From assembly GCA_003963315.1 (NCBI GenBank), contig RXJP01000044.1:1-56985 (forward strand): a DNA stretch of 56,985 bases, read 5' to 3'. This stretch comes from Rhodocyclaceae bacterium. GTDB lineage: Bacteria; Pseudomonadota; Gammaproteobacteria; Burkholderiales; Rhodocyclaceae. Below, one piece after another: positions 1 through 9,074 of this stretch. Within the stretch, counting starts at the first letter, position 1; every line of letters begins with the position of its first letter. A model generated the notes under the pieces. The model worked only from the letters and a program-made list of their open reading frames with translations, searched no databases and had not been told where the DNA came from. Made by a program: the position numbers and the translations under genes.

Positions 1-551
1 GCGATGAAGTCCTTGTATTTCAAGTCCTCGATGGCAGGGTGGTGGACGGGGTAGCCGCGGGGCGGGCGCGACAGGCTGTCGCCGCCCCGTTGCCATTGGG
101 CGGCGAACTTCTTGTCATCCCGGGCCCTGAACCATTTTTTAGGCTGCGCGACGATCAGGTCGCGGATGCGGCCAAGGGCGTCCGCCTCCGGATGCCAGCA
201 GCCGACGGCGAAGAAACATTCCGCGTTGGAAATGTGCAGGTAATAGCCCGGGGCATGGACGTTCTTGCCCAGGGCGTGGCGGAAGTGGATGCCGACGTTG
301 GTCTTGTAGGGCGTCTTGTCCCGGGAGAAGCGGGTGTCGCGGTACACCCGCATCAATGAGCCGCCCATCTTGCGGGCGTCGACGCGGAAGTTGGGGGCGA
401 ACTGGGCCAGGGGCGCTTCCATGTCCATGATGAAATCCAGCGCCGGTTGCCTCACCAGCGCTTCATAGCGATCCTTGTTGGCTTCGAACCAGGCGCGGTC
501 GTTATGGGCGGCGAGGTCGGCGAGGAAATCGAAGGTGGCATTGCTGAACAT
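1..551 (-). CDS. DUF2461 (TIGR02453) family protein, C-terminus cut by window edge
   Basis: The reading frame opens at 551 on the minus strand (MFSNATFDFLADLAAHN) and runs off the window at base 1 after about 183 residues with no stop. The N-terminus (FLADLAAHNDRAWFEANK), the motif RVYRDTRFSRDKTPYKTN and the segment GYYLHISNAECFFAVGCWHP are the typical features of the DUF2461/TIGR02453 family, proteins of about 220-230 residues with no established biochemical role. So only about the last 40 residues should be missing. It lies 75 bp downstream of nasA on the same strand and could be read through from it, but nothing in the sequence ties it to nitrate metabolism. Confidence 0.85.
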   Translation of the reverse strand, partial: MFSNATFDFLADLAAHNDRAWFEANKDRYEALVRQPALDFIMDMEAPLAQFAPNFRVDARKMGGSLMRVYRDTRFSRDKTPYKTNVGIHFRHALGKNVHAPGYYLHISNAECFFAVGCWHPEADALGRIRDLIVAQPKKWFRARDDKKFAAQWQRGGDSLSRPPRGYPVHHPAIEDLKYKDFI

Positions 552-626
552 GAAGGCACCTGTGCTGGGACGGAGAGTGGAAAAGGCGCACGGTAGCACG
601 CCGTTCCGCCATCGCCCACTCCGGCT

Positions 627-3356
627 TCAGGCTGCCGACTTGGCAGTCGCCGCCAGGCGCTTGAGCTCCGGTAGGCAGGAGCCGCAAGAGGTGCCGCACT
701 TGCGTTTTTCTTGCAGTCCGGCCAGGTCCAGGCCAGTGCTGTAGTCGGCGAGGATTTCGTCCTCGGAGACATCGAAGCAATTGCAGATCACCTTGCCCCG
801 GGTCTTGCTGCCGCTGGGGGGCTGTTCCACCGGGGCCAGCAGCCAACGGCGCAGGTCGGCGGGCAGGTCACCGTGGGCCATGATTTCGGTGAGCCAATCC
901 TTGGCCTTGGTTTCGCCGGCCAGGCGCACGCCCAGCAGCAGACCGTTCTCGATGCGGGCGCGCTTGGAGATGTTGCGCTTCTTGTCCATGAAGCGCAGGG
1001 CATGGGCGTCGTCGAGGCCGAGCTGGTTGTCGAAGGCGGTGAGTTGTTCGTTGCTCCAGCCTTCCTGTTTCATCCAGCCCTGGAATACCAGCACCGGCTC
1101 TTCCCGCCCGCTGAGGGTGAGGGTGGCGTGGTCGCATTGGTCCAGCCAGGGTTGCAGGGCGGCATGCAGGGCCAGGGTATCCGCCCCGGCGCCGGCGGGG
1201 GCACGGAACAGGGCGACGATGCGCCACTGGGCTTCAAATTTCTCGATGGCGACCGCCGCGTGTTTGAGTTCCGGCTGCTTGGAGGTGGGATCGAACTTGG
1301 GCATGGTGAGGGTGTTCACCCCGCCGCCGCGCATGAACTGGCCGCCCCAGTGCATGGGCATGAAGGCCTGGCCGGAGCGGATGGCGGCGGTGGCCTTGAC
1401 CCGGGCGACGAAGCGGCCGCGCTTGTTGTGCACCTGGGCCAGGCCGCCGTCTTCCAGGCCGCGGCGGTACACGTCGTCCGGGTGCATTTCCAACAAGGGT
1501 TCCGGGGCGTGGTTGTAGAGCCGGGCCACGGTGCCGGTGCGGCTCATGCCGTGCCATTGGTCGCGCAGGCGGCCGGTGGTGAGGCGGAAGGGCTGGCGGG
1601 CGCTGGGGGTTTCCGCCGTGGGGGCGGGACGCATGTTGACGAAACGGGCGCGGCCCGAAGCGGTGGCGAATACGCCGTCTTCGTAAAGGCGCACCTTGCC
1701 TTGGCTGGCGCCCTCGGGGAAAGGCCATTGCTGCGGGCCTTCCTTCTCCAGCAGGGCATAGCTGAGGCCGGTGATGTCCAGGTCGCGGCCGCGGGTGGTT
1801 TCCCGGTGCTCGTTGAACACCTCTTCGGTGGTGGCGTAGGGGAACATTTTTTCCGCCAGGGATTTCTTGCCCAGGTGCTTGCCCAACACCAGGGCGAAGT
1901 CGGCGGCGATGCGCCAGTCGGGGCGGGATTCGCCGCGGAAGGGAATGGCGGCCTGGAGGCGGGTGATGCGGCGTTCCGAGTTGGTGACGGTGCCGCTCTT
2001 TTCGCCCCAGGCGGCGGCAGGGAGCAGCAGGTCGGCGTAGGCGGTGGTGTCGGTGTGGCGGGCGGCTTCCTGCACCACGACGAAATCGCAGGCGGCCAGG
2101 GCGGCCTTCACCTTGTCCGATTCGGGCAGGGATTGGGCCGGGTTGGTGCAGGCGATCCAGAGCGCTTTGATCTTGCCTTCGCCCACGGCGTTGAACAGTT
2201 CCACGGCGGTGAGGCCCGGCTTGGCGGGTACGTCGTCCACGCCCCAGAAACGGGCCACTTCGGCGCGGTGCTCGGCATTGGCCAGATCGCGGTGGGCGGA
2301 GAGCAGGTTGGCCATGCCGCCTGTTTCCCGGCCGCCCATGGCGTTGGGCTGGCCGGTGAGGGAGAAGGGGCCGCAGCCGGGTTTGCCGATCTTGCCGGTG
2401 GCCAGGTGTAGGTGGATCAGGGCGGCGTTGTTGTGGGTGCCCTGGGCCGATTGGTTGAGGCCCTGGCACCAGAGGGAAATGGCGTTCTTGCTCAGGGCAC
2501 CAAGCCAGCGGGCGGCGGTGACGATGTCGGCTTCCGGCAGGCCGCAGATCTGGGCGGCCACGGCGGGGGTGAAGTCGCGCACGGTGTCGCGCAGGGCATC
2601 GAAGCCTTCGGTGTGGGCGGCGATGTAGTCCATGTCGCACAGGCCATCCCACAGCATGACGTGGAGCATGGCGTGGTACAGCGCCACATCGGTGCCGGGC
2701 AGCAGGGGCAGGTAGAGGTCGGCGGCTTCGGCGGTGTCGGTGCGGCGCGGGTCGGCGACGATGAGTTTGAGGTCGGGATTGGCCTTCCTGGCGTCTTCGA
2801 TCTGGCGGAAGACGATGGGGTGGGCGTAGGCCGTGTTGGAGCCGGTGATGAACAGGCAGTCGGCGAGGGCGATGTCTTCATAGGCGCAGGGCTGGGCGTC
2901 GGAACCCAGGGTGGCCTTGTAGCCGGTGACAGCGCTGGACATGCACAGGCGCGAGTTGCTGTCGATGTTGTTGGTGCCGATCAGGCCCTTCACCAGCTTG
3001 TTGAAGACGTAGTAGTCCTCGGTGAGCAATTGGCCGGAGATGTAGAAGGCCACGGCATCGGGGCCGTGGGTCTTGATAACGTCGGCGAAGCGGCGGGCGG
3101 CATGGTCCAGGGCCTTGTCCCAGGTCACCGCTTGGCGCTGTTCGCCCTTGGCGGTGCGCAGCTCGGGACGGAGCGCCCGCAAGGGCAGGGTGTCGGGCGA
3201 CACGGTGAAATGCAGCGTGGCGCCCTTGGTGCACAGGCGGCCTTTGTTGGCAGGGTGGTCGGGGTCGCCGCGCACACCGGTGATTTGTGCGCCGTCGTGT
3301 TCGGCAATAACGCCGCAGCCCGTTCCGCAATAGGGGCAGGTGGTCTTAGTTTCCAT
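627..3356 (-). CDS. nasA: Assimilatory nitrate reductase, large catalytic subunit
   Basis: A 909-residue molybdopterin oxidoreductase that should reduce nitrate to nitrite in the cytoplasm for nitrogen assimilation. Residues 7-14 (CPYCGTGC) and Cys42 (GRLCTKG) form the N-terminal [4Fe-4S] motif. The molybdopterin domains follow (SNSRLCMSSAVTGYKATLG, the Asn-rich GLNQSAQGTHN segment, LLPAAAWGEKSGTVTNSERR), then a molydop-binding C-lobe (LTTGRLRDQWHGMSRTG). The last ~60 residues (VICNCFDVSEDEI, CGTSCGSC) are a BFD-like [2Fe-2S] domain, present in NasA-type but not in Nap or Nar enzymes. There is no Tat signal. The start is fixed by GGAGG eight bases upstream of ATG 3356. Electron-donor, nitrite reductase and transporter genes are not in the window. 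A degenerate copy of its first 14 codons lies upstream at 3460-3501. Confidence 0.93.
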   Translation of the reverse strand: METKTTCPYCGTGCGVIAEHDGAQITGVRGDPDHPANKGRLCTKGATLHFTVSPDTLPLRALRPELRTAKGEQRQAVTWDKALDHAARRFADVIKTHGPDAVAFYISGQLLTEDYYVFNKLVKGLIGTNNIDSNSRLCMSSAVTGYKATLGSDAQPCAYEDIALADCLFITGSNTAYAHPIVFRQIEDARKANPDLKLIVADPRRTDTAEAADLYLPLLPGTDVALYHAMLHVMLWDGLCDMDYIAAHTEGFDALRDTVRDFTPAVAAQICGLPEADIVTAARWLGALSKNAISLWCQGLNQSAQGTHNNAALIHLHLATGKIGKPGCGPFSLTGQPNAMGGRETGGMANLLSAHRDLANAEHRAEVARFWGVDDVPAKPGLTAVELFNAVGEGKIKALWIACTNPAQSLPESDKVKAALAACDFVVVQEAARHTDTTAYADLLLPAAAWGEKSGTVTNSERRITRLQAAIPFRGESRPDWRIAADFALVLGKHLGKKSLAEKMFPYATTEEVFNEHRETTRGRDLDITGLSYALLEKEGPQQWPFPEGASQGKVRLYEDGVFATASGRARFVNMRPAPTAETPSARQPFRLTTGRLRDQWHGMSRTGTVARLYNHAPEPLLEMHPDDVYRRGLEDGGLAQVHNKRGRFVARVKATAAIRSGQAFMPMHWGGQFMRGGGVNTLTMPKFDPTSKQPELKHAAVAIEKFEAQWRIVALFRAPAGAGADTLALHAALQPWLDQCDHATLTLSGREEPVLVFQGWMKQEGWSNEQLTAFDNQLGLDDAHALRFMDKKRNISKRARIENGLLLGVRLAGETKAKDWLTEIMAHGDLPADLRRWLLAPVEQPPSGSKTRGKVICNCFDVSEDEILADYSTGLDLAGLQEKRKCGTSCGSCLPELKRLAATAKSAA

Positions 3357-3385
3357 GGCGGTTTCCTCCGGCGGCAGCGGCGGAA

Positions 3386-3404
3386 CCCCCCGCGTGGCGG
3401 GGGG
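3386..3404. repeat. Perfect GC hairpin just upstream of nasA
   Basis: A 7-bp inverted repeat (CCCCCCG, loop cgtgg, CGGGGGG) lies between the true nasA start and the decoy start. No T-tract follows on either strand, so it is not a classical terminator. It could act as a leader RNA structure for nasA or simply be a product of local GC bias. Confidence 0.5.
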
Positions 3405-3459
3405 ACGAAAGGGGGGTGTGTTGTTGGGCCGCTTGCGGCAGACCCCGCAGGGGTATGTC

Positions 3460-3501
3460 GCAACCGGTGCCGCAATAGGGGCAGGTAGTCTTCGTTTCCA
3501 T
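3460..3501 (-). pseudogene. Degenerate duplicate of the nasA 5' end
   Basis: Reading the minus strand from ATG 3501 gives METKTTCPYCGTGC, identical at protein level to residues 1-14 of NasA at 3356. At DNA level the two 42-base stretches differ at a few positions. After the match the frame runs on unrelatedly (DIPLRGLPQ...) for about 40 codons to a stop. No Shine-Dalgarno sequence precedes this ATG, whereas the true nasA start has a strong one. It looks like the stub of a former second nasA-like gene or an old partial tandem duplication. Confidence 0.75.
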
Positions 3502-3543
3502 GATGGAAGCTCGCAAAATTAGGGGTTGTCGGAACGCTGAGGG

Positions 3544-3657
3544 GTGGCGGCGCTGCCACGTCCAGGTCGGCTCAGGCGGGGAACCTGATGGGGCCGACGG
3601 GGGCTTCCTGGGGAACTGCGTTCCGTTGCCTGGCTTGGGGTGGGACGGCGTCGTCCC
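3544..3657 (-). promoter_or_regulatory. Stem-loop-rich upstream region (possible leader RNA of nasA)
   Basis: Four inverted repeats follow one another. They are 3642-3657 (GGGACG/CGTCCC), 3612-3624 (GGAAC/GTTCC), 3566-3598 (outer GTCGGC/GCCGAC with inner TCAGG/CCTGA) and 3544-3559 (GTGGC/GCCAC). On the nasA strand the last hairpin has the six-base loop AGCGCC, with A at position 1 and G at position 4, the pattern recognised by ANTAR antiterminators such as NasT/NasR in nitrate-assimilation leaders. The hairpins are seen directly. The regulatory role is inferred, and the hairpin before it does not have a matching hexaloop. Confidence 0.3.
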
Positions 3658-3831
3658 GGCCCGGCGTTTACCCTTGTCAGTGCAAAGGCCGTGCCACTGA
3701 TTTCCCTTTATTTACCCCGTTTTCTGCCTTGGAAATGCATGGTGTCAGTGCGTGGCGGATATTTGTGCGCCGCGATGGTGCGTAGCGGCGTTTGCGCCTC
3801 CGGTAGTGGGGATGCTTAGGAAGGGCTTCAC

Positions 3832-3837
3832 TATAAT
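3832..3837 (+). promoter_or_regulatory. TATAAT -10 box upstream of the DUF4202 gene
   Basis: A perfect TATAAT lies about 20 bases before the DUF4202 start. No good -35 hexamer is seen 16-18 bases upstream. If it is used, transcription would begin at about 3844, right at the ribosome binding site AAGGAG (3845-3850), so the leader would be only about 10-15 bases long. Confidence 0.35.
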
Positions 3838-3854
3838 CGCCGGGAAGGAGACGA

Positions 3855-4466
3855 ATGATGACGAATACATGGTTGCCCGCCGTGCTGGCGCTGATCGACC
3901 AGGCCAACAGCCTGGACCCCAACACCGAGGTTGATGAAACCGGCGCGGCCGTGCCCAAGGAGCTGATCTACGGTCGGCGCATGAGCGAGATGCTGGCGCG
4001 GTTCGCCCCGGAGGCCGATGCCGTGGCCCAGGCGGCGGTGCGTGCCCAGCACATCCAACGCTGGACGGTGCCGCGCAGCCAGTACCCCATGGACAAGGTG
4101 GGCTACCACCAGTGGCGCACCGGCCTGTATCGTGTCCATGCCGATTTGGCCGCCGGCTTGGCCCGGCAGGCGGGGGCCGATGAGGCTTCGGTGGAACGCA
4201 TCGCGGCGGCGGTGGGCAAGCGCAACCTGAAGGGCAATGCCGACACCCAATTGCTGGAGGATGTGGCCAGCCTGGTCTTCATCGAACACTACATGCTGCC
4301 CTTCGCCGGACAGAAGCCCGATTACAGCGAAGAGAAGTGGGTGGATATCATCGCCAAGACCTGGCGCAAGATGTCCGATCGCGCCCATCGCTTCGCCCTG
4401 GAGGGCGGTATCCGTTTGCCCGAACCGCTGTTGCCCCTGATCGGGAAGGCCCTGAATCCCCAATGA
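3855..4466 (+). CDS. DUF4202 domain-containing protein
   Basis: A 203-residue protein (202 if the second ATG at 3858 is used, which gives better spacing to AAGGAG at 3845-3850). Segments such as RAQHIQRWTVPRSQYPMDKV, GYHQWRTGLYRVHADLA and LEDVASLVFIEHYM match the DUF4202 family, soluble alpha-helical proteins of unknown function. The conserved His and Asp/Glu positions within those segments could bind a metal or ligand, but no activity is established. No signal peptide or membrane segment is visible. It is divergent from nasA and 80 bp upstream of the next gene, which has its own candidate promoter. Confidence 0.8.
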   Translation: MMTNTWLPAVLALIDQANSLDPNTEVDETGAAVPKELIYGRRMSEMLARFAPEADAVAQAAVRAQHIQRWTVPRSQYPMDKVGYHQWRTGLYRVHADLAAGLARQAGADEASVERIAAAVGKRNLKGNADTQLLEDVASLVFIEHYMLPFAGQKPDYSEEKWVDIIAKTWRKMSDRAHRFALEGGIRLPEPLLPLIGKALNPQ

Positions 4467-4491
4467 AATTCGCCAGCGGATGCCGGGCAGG

Positions 4492-4521
4492 TGGATATAT
4501 TTAAGCCTGAACAGGTATCAT
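4492..4521 (+). promoter_or_regulatory. Candidate sigma-70 promoter of the dehydrogenase gene
   Basis: TGGATA (4492-4497) and TATCAT (4516-4521) are separated by 18 bases, matching 4/6 and 5/6 of the consensus. Transcription would start near 4528. That leaves too little leader for the upstream ATG at 4532 and supports ATG 4547 as the translation start. Confidence 0.4.
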
Positions 4522-4546
4522 CGCTTTTTTCATGACGGGGCATGAA

Positions 4547-5416
4547 ATGGACGTTGGATTCATCGGTCTGGGATTGATGGGAAGGCCCATGGCGCTGCAT
4601 CTGGCCAAGGCGGGGCATCGCTTGCATTTGTGGGCGCGCCGGCCCGAATCCCTGCGGCCTTTCCGCGAATGCGACGCCAAGGAATACGCCTCTCCGGCAG
4701 AAGTGGCTGCCCAGGTGGATGTGTTGTTCACCATGGTGGCCGATGGTCCCGATGTCTCTGCTGTCTTGCTTGGGCCGAATGGCGTTTCCAGCGGTGCGCG
4801 GCCCGGCCTGGTGGTGGTGGATATGAGCACCATCTCCCCAGAAACCGCGCGGGAAATGGCCATGCGCCTGGCCGTGCACAAGGTGGACTTCCTCGATGCG
4901 CCGGTATCCGGCGGCGAGCGGGGCGCCAAGGAAGCGACCCTGACCATCATGGTGGGCGGCAAGGCGGAAGCCTACGAAAAGGCCCGTCCCCTGTTCGAAT
5001 GCATGGGCCGCACGGTGACCCGCATCGGCGCCAGCGGCGCCGGACAGGTGGCCAAGGCTTGTAACCAGATTCTGGTGGGCGCCGGTATCGCAGCGGTTTC
5101 CGAGGCTTTTCAATTGGCGCAGAAAAGCGGCGTGGATCCGGTCAAGGTGCGGGAGGCTTTGTTGGGCGGGTCCGCCTACAGCAAGGTGCTCGATCTCCAC
5201 GGCAAGCGCATGCTGGAAGGGGACTTCGCTCCCGGCTTCAAGGCCTGGATGCACCAGAAGGACATGCGCATCGTCATGGAGCAGGCCGGTAAGGCGGGCG
5301 TGGCCTTGCCTACCGCCGCCTTGGTCAGCCAGTTGCTGAATGCCTTGGTGGGCAGCGGCTTGGGGGAAGAAGATTCCATCGCTATCTACAAGGTGCTGGA
5401 GAAGTTGAGTGCTTGA
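4547..5416 (+). CDS. NAD(P)-dependent beta-hydroxyacid dehydrogenase (3-hydroxyisobutyrate dehydrogenase / tartronate semialdehyde reductase family)
   Basis: A 289-residue protein with the N-terminal Rossmann motif [13 protein letters not shown] (residues 4-16), the substrate-binding motif [16 protein letters not shown] and the catalytic-lysine motif [10 protein letters not shown], all standard for this family of about 290 residues. It should oxidise a 3-hydroxyacid or reduce a 2-/3-oxoacid semialdehyde in the cytoplasm. Which one (3-hydroxyisobutyrate, tartronate semialdehyde, succinic semialdehyde) cannot be told from motifs. An in-frame ATG lies 15 bases upstream at 4532, but ATG 4547 is preferred because MDVGFIGLG is the typical start. 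The gene precedes the GGDEF/EAL gene by a short gap. Confidence 0.85.
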   Translation: MDVGFIGLGLMGRPMALHLAKAGHRLHLWARRPESLRPFRECDAKEYASPAEVAAQVDVLFTMVADGPDVSAVLLGPNGVSSGARPGLVVVDMSTISPETAREMAMRLAVHKVDFLDAPVSGGERGAKEATLTIMVGGKAEAYEKARPLFECMGRTVTRIGASGAGQVAKACNQILVGAGIAAVSEAFQLAQKSGVDPVKVREALLGGSAYSKVLDLHGKRMLEGDFAPGFKAWMHQKDMRIVMEQAGKAGVALPTAALVSQLLNALVGSGLGEEDSIAIYKVLEKLSA

Positions 5417-5483
5417 TTTGCGCAGGGGTGTGCCCTTGCGTGCCCCTGCGGCCGAAGCCGATGGGGGTGATACCTGGGAGGCG

Positions 5484-8063
5484 ATGCCGACCCAGAGCAG
5501 CGATCAATCCGAACAGACCTTGCTTGAACTCAAGGCCATCCTTGAGAACGCCACGGTGGGGGTCATCTTCACCCGCAACCGGATCGTGGTCCAGGCCAAT
5601 CCGGTGGCGGCGCAGATGTGGGGTTACGACCGCCTGGAGGATATGCTGGGATTGCCCAGTACGGCGCTCAATCCTTCCAGCGAGGATCACGAGGCGCTGC
5701 GCAACGAAGCCATCCCTTTCCTGATGGCGGGACAGACCTACCGCAGTGAGCGGCAGATGCGGCGGCGTGACGGCGGCCTCTTCTGGTGCCGGATATCCGC
5801 CAAGGCCATGGATGCCGCCCAGCCCCGCGCCGGCACCATCTGGATCATGGAGGACGTGAGCGAAGACCGGCACATGCGGGATGTGTTGGAGTCCTCCACC
5901 CGGGAACTGCTGGGGATATTCAACACCAGCCTGATCGGTATCGCCGTGGTGAGGCAGCGGGTCATCGTGCGCTCCAACGAATGCCTGGAGTCCATGCTGG
6001 GTTTCGGCCCGACCGAGTTGCTGCACATGCCGGTGCAGACCCTGCTGGCCCAGGAAGCGGAGTTCAGCCTGGTGGTGAAGAGCTTTTACGAAGATCTGGC
6101 CGCCGGCCGCGAATTCCGCGGCGAACTGCGCTTGAGCCGACGGGACGGCAGCCAATTCTGGGCGCGTATTTCGGGTCGGGCCTTCGACCCCGCCGATCCG
6201 GCGGCGGGGTCCGCCTGGCTGGTGGAGGACATCTCCGCCTACAAGGAGGCCGACGCGCTGCTGCGCAAGGCCCTCAACGAACAGCAGACCATTTTCGATC
6301 ACGCCGCGGTGGGCATCATGTACACCCGGGGCAGTACCGTGCTGCGTGCCAACCCCAAGGTGGCGGAGATTTTTGGCTATCGAACGGAAGAAATGGCAGG
6401 CAAGGAAGCGGCCTCCCTGTATGCATCGGAAGCCACGTTCCTTGAAACCCGGGAACGCGCCCAGGAGGTGATCCAGCGCGACGACACCTTCGTCGCCGAG
6501 ATACCCGGCCAGCGCAAGGACGGCGCCCCTCTCTGGGTGCGCATCTCCGGCCGGCGCACCCACGAGAACAGCACAGAGCTGGAGGCCATCTGGGTGTTCG
6601 AGGATGTCACCGAACGCCGCTTGGCGGAAGAAGCCCTACGCCAGGCCAAGGAAGAATTGGAAAACCGGGTGCAGGAACGCACCCAGGAGTTGGCCAACGC
6701 CAACGCCCAGCTGCAGGGCGAAATATTCGAACGGATGCAGACCGAGCAGCGTATCTGGCACCTGGCCCACCACGACGCGTTGACCGGCCTGCCCAATCGT
6801 GCCCTGCTCCAGGACCGCCTGGGCCAGGCCATCACCCAGGCGGCGCGGCGCGATACGCGGGTGGCGGTGATGTTCCTCGACCTGGACCGTTTCAAATCCA
6901 TCAACGACACCCTGGGCCATGCCATCGGCGACGAGCTGCTGAAGAGCATCGCCGAACGCCTGAAGAATGCGGTGCGGGGTACGGATACGGTCTCCCGTCT
7001 TGGCGGTGACGAATTCGTGGTGGTATTGAGCGAGATCGGCAGTGTGGACGACGTGGTGATGGTGGCGGAAAAATTCATCGCCGCCCTGGCGCCCGTGGTG
7101 TTCATCGGCGGCCATGGTTTGCAGGCCACGCCCTCCATCGGCATCAGCCTGTTCCCCGACGACGGCACCGAGGCCATGCAGTTGATGCGCAACGCCGATA
7201 CGGCCATGTACCACGCCAAAGCGGCTGGGCGGAACAACTTCCAGTTCTTCACCCCGCGCATGAACGACGAGGCTACCCGCTTCTTCAACCTCGAACATCG
7301 CCTGCGCGCCGCCATCGACCGGGGGGAGCTGCTGCTCCACTACCAATCCCTGGTGGACTTGGACAAGAACGCCCTGTGCGGCGTGGAAGCCCTGGTGCGC
7401 TGGAACGATCCCGAACACGGCATGATTCCTCCCGGCGAGTTCATCCCCGTGGCGGAGGAGACCGGCCTGGTGGTGCCCCTGGGGGAATGGGTGCTCCACG
7501 AGGCCATGCGCCAGAACCGGCAATGGCAGGACGAAGGATTGGCGCCCATCCCGGTATCGGTGAACCTGTCGCCGCGCCAGTTCCGCCAGCGTGGGCTGGT
7601 GGATACCATCCGTAACATCCTGGTGGATACCGGCCAGCCGGCGCGCCTGCTGGAGCTGGAAATCACCGAAGGCACCCTGATGCAGGATGTGGAGGAAACC
7701 CTCGCACGCTTGAAAGAGTTGGCGACCATGGGGGTGCGGCTGGCCATCGACGACTTCGGCACCGGCTATTCCAGCCTGGCTTATCTGAAGCGTTTCCCGG
7801 TGCACAAGCTCAAGGTGGACCAGAGTTTCGTCCGCGACCTGTGCGAGGACAAGGAAGATGCCGCCATCGTCTCCGCCATCATCGGCCTGGCCCGCAGCCT
7901 GGGCCTGGATACCCTGGCGGAAGGGGTGGAAACCGATGCGCAACTGGGCATGCTGATGAACTATGGCTGCCGCAAGTTCCAGGGCTACTTCTTCTCGCGG
8001 CCCCTGCATCCGAAAAAGAGCGAGCTGATTTTTAATCCGCCGGCCTTGGCGGGCAGAAGTTAA
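5484..8063 (+). CDS. PAS-PAS-PAS-GGDEF-EAL c-di-GMP turnover protein
   Basis: About 859 residues from ATG 5484, which has GGGAGG just upstream; an open frame extends back to 5409 and would overlap the previous gene. Three PAS/PAC units occupy roughly residues 15-130, 140-255 and 265-385 ([58 protein letters not shown]). A coiled-coil linker follows, then GGDEF at 507-511 and EALVR at 635-639. The RGTD five residues before GGDEF is an RxxD inhibitory site, and the EAL domain keeps [17 protein letters not shown] and EGVET, so both cyclase and phosphodiesterase halves look intact. There is no membrane segment, so it should be a cytoplasmic sensor, possibly of redox, oxygen or a ligand. It could affect the MshEN-type ATPase at 21827-23542. 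Confidence 0.92.
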   Translation: MPTQSSDQSEQTLLELKAILENATVGVIFTRNRIVVQANPVAAQMWGYDRLEDMLGLPSTALNPSSEDHEALRNEAIPFLMAGQTYRSERQMRRRDGGLFWCRISAKAMDAAQPRAGTIWIMEDVSEDRHMRDVLESSTRELLGIFNTSLIGIAVVRQRVIVRSNECLESMLGFGPTELLHMPVQTLLAQEAEFSLVVKSFYEDLAAGREFRGELRLSRRDGSQFWARISGRAFDPADPAAGSAWLVEDISAYKEADALLRKALNEQQTIFDHAAVGIMYTRGSTVLRANPKVAEIFGYRTEEMAGKEAASLYASEATFLETRERAQEVIQRDDTFVAEIPGQRKDGAPLWVRISGRRTHENSTELEAIWVFEDVTERRLAEEALRQAKEELENRVQERTQELANANAQLQGEIFERMQTEQRIWHLAHHDALTGLPNRALLQDRLGQAITQAARRDTRVAVMFLDLDRFKSINDTLGHAIGDELLKSIAERLKNAVRGTDTVSRLGGDEFVVVLSEIGSVDDVVMVAEKFIAALAPVVFIGGHGLQATPSIGISLFPDDGTEAMQLMRNADTAMYHAKAAGRNNFQFFTPRMNDEATRFFNLEHRLRAAIDRGELLLHYQSLVDLDKNALCGVEALVRWNDPEHGMIPPGEFIPVAEETGLVVPLGEWVLHEAMRQNRQWQDEGLAPIPVSVNLSPRQFRQRGLVDTIRNILVDTGQPARLLELEITEGTLMQDVEETLARLKELATMGVRLAIDDFGTGYSSLAYLKRFPVHKLKVDQSFVRDLCEDKEDAAIVSAIIGLARSLGLDTLAEGVETDAQLGMLMNYGCRKFQGYFFSRPLHPKKSELIFNPPALAGRS

Positions 8064-8080
8064 CCGAAGAAAGGAATGTC

Positions 8081-8425
8081 ATGAGTACCACTACCACCGC
8101 CAGCGGCCTGGTGATCGAAGAAGTCGTCGTTGGTGAAGGCGAGACTGCCGCCGTCGGCCATACCGTGAGCGTGCACTACACCGGCTGGTTGACCGACGGC
8201 AGCAAGTTCGATTCGAGCCTGGACCGCAACGAGGCCTTCGAGTTTCCCCTGGGCAAGCGCTGGGTGATCGCCGGCTGGGACGAAGGGGTGCAGGGCATGA
8301 AGGTGGGCGGGACCCGCAAACTGACTATTCCCCCTGAACTGGGCTACGGCCCCCGGGGCGCCGGCGGCGTCATTCCGCCCAATGCCACCCTGGTGTTCGA
8401 GGTGCAGTTGCTGGGCCTGTCCTGA
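8081..8425 (+). CDS. FKBP-type peptidyl-prolyl cis-trans isomerase
   Basis: A 114-residue single-domain FKBP. The motifs [58 protein letters not shown] and LVFEVQLL cover the whole fold and keep the aromatic pocket residues (Tyr, Phe, Trp, Ile). It lacks a signal peptide and the SlyD metal-binding tail, so it is a small cytoplasmic prolyl isomerase. AAAGGA precedes the ATG. It starts 17 bp after the GGDEF/EAL gene and is probably co-transcribed with it, ending at the terminator 8459-8483. Confidence 0.93.
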   Translation: MSTTTTASGLVIEEVVVGEGETAAVGHTVSVHYTGWLTDGSKFDSSLDRNEAFEFPLGKRWVIAGWDEGVQGMKVGGTRKLTIPPELGYGPRGAGGVIPPNATLVFEVQLLGLS

Positions 8426-8435
8426 GCCGCCGCCC

Positions 8436-9062
8436 TCAGGGCAGGATGAGTGAAAACAACGCCCCGCCTTGCGGGGCGTTTTTCATTTCTATGTCGCCAT
8501 GTTTGCCGTTTGGCGTGCGGTGTTCGCGGGCGATCAGGCGGGCGAAGCTGAGGCCGAGCCCGCTGCCTTGGTCATGCATGGTGGCGGAATGCGCTACGGG
8601 AAAGCCGGGGCCGTCATCCTGCACCGTGAAGCGGATGCCGCCGCCGGGTTCGACGGCGAGGCGCAAGGCCACGGTTGTCCGGGCATGGCGCAGGGCATTG
8701 CGCAGGACGTCGAGCAATACCAGCTTCACCTGGTAGGCATCGAAGGCCCAGGCGCCGATCCGGCCGGCATCGGCCGGCCAGGAGACGGTGATGGTGGATT
8801 GGGGCGGGGCCAGCCATTCGGCCTTGAGGTCGTCCACGAAATCCGCCAGATCGTGGTCGGCGATCGCTAGCCGCAGCGTACCTTCGCTGCCTCGATGCAG
8901 GGCCAGCAATTCCACCAATTGGGTATTGATCCGCTGGGCCTGGCGACAGGCTTCTTCCAGGGCCGGGCTCGGGGTTTGGGCACGGGCCTGCTCGAGCCAG
9001 GCGCCTAGGGTGGCGAGGCCGTTCTTGGCGTCATGGATAACGGTGGCGAGCAAGGTGTCCAC
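8436..9062 (-). CDS. Small soluble histidine kinase without sensor domain
   Basis: A 208-residue kinase core. The phosphoacceptor is His10 in VIHDAKNGLATL (HDxKN type). The ATPase domain has the N box VLRNALRHA, G1 DDGPGF and G2 GSGLGLSFARLI. There is no transmembrane, PAS or GAF segment, so the input must come from a partner. It starts 12 bp after the response regulator with the repeat region, which is its obvious partner, and the pair sits behind fbp. The H-box resembles that of the membrane kinase at 11850-13607. Its 3' end overlaps the FKBP terminator. Confidence 0.85.
   Translation of the reverse strand: MDTLLATVIHDAKNGLATLGAWLEQARAQTPSPALEEACRQAQRINTQLVELLALHRGSEGTLRLAIADHDLADFVDDLKAEWLAPPQSTITVSWPADAGRIGAWAFDAYQVKLVLLDVLRNALRHARTTVALRLAVEPGGGIRFTVQDDGPGFPVAHSATMHDQGSGLGLSFARLIAREHRTPNGKHGDIEMKNAPQGGALFSLILP
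8459..8483. terminator. Rho-independent terminator after the FKBP gene
   Basis: A 9-bp perfect stem (ACGCCCCGC, loop CTT, GCGGGGCGT) is followed by TTTTT on the plus strand. It lies inside the last codons of the convergent histidine kinase gene (8436-9062), so it does double duty as coding sequence there. Confidence 0.85.
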
Positions 9063-9074
9063 GGCGGGGCTTGC

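Larger units (their letters stand above)
3502..3854. other. 353-bp intergenic region between nasA and the DUF4202 gene
   Basis: This divergent intergenic region contains no convincing gene. From the nasA side it carries four inverted repeats in about 115 bp (listed separately). From the other side it ends in a TATAAT box and a ribosome binding site for the DUF4202 gene. The 3660-3760 part is less GC-rich than its surroundings and is the likely place for promoters of both genes, but I cannot assign a convincing -35/-10 pair for nasA. Confidence 0.6.

Noticed and set aside
711-2411. 566-residue open frame opposite nasA
   Set aside because: It is Gly/Val/Ala-rich, has no recognisable domain, and mirrors a well-supported nasA on the other strand; a typical shadow in GC-rich DNA.
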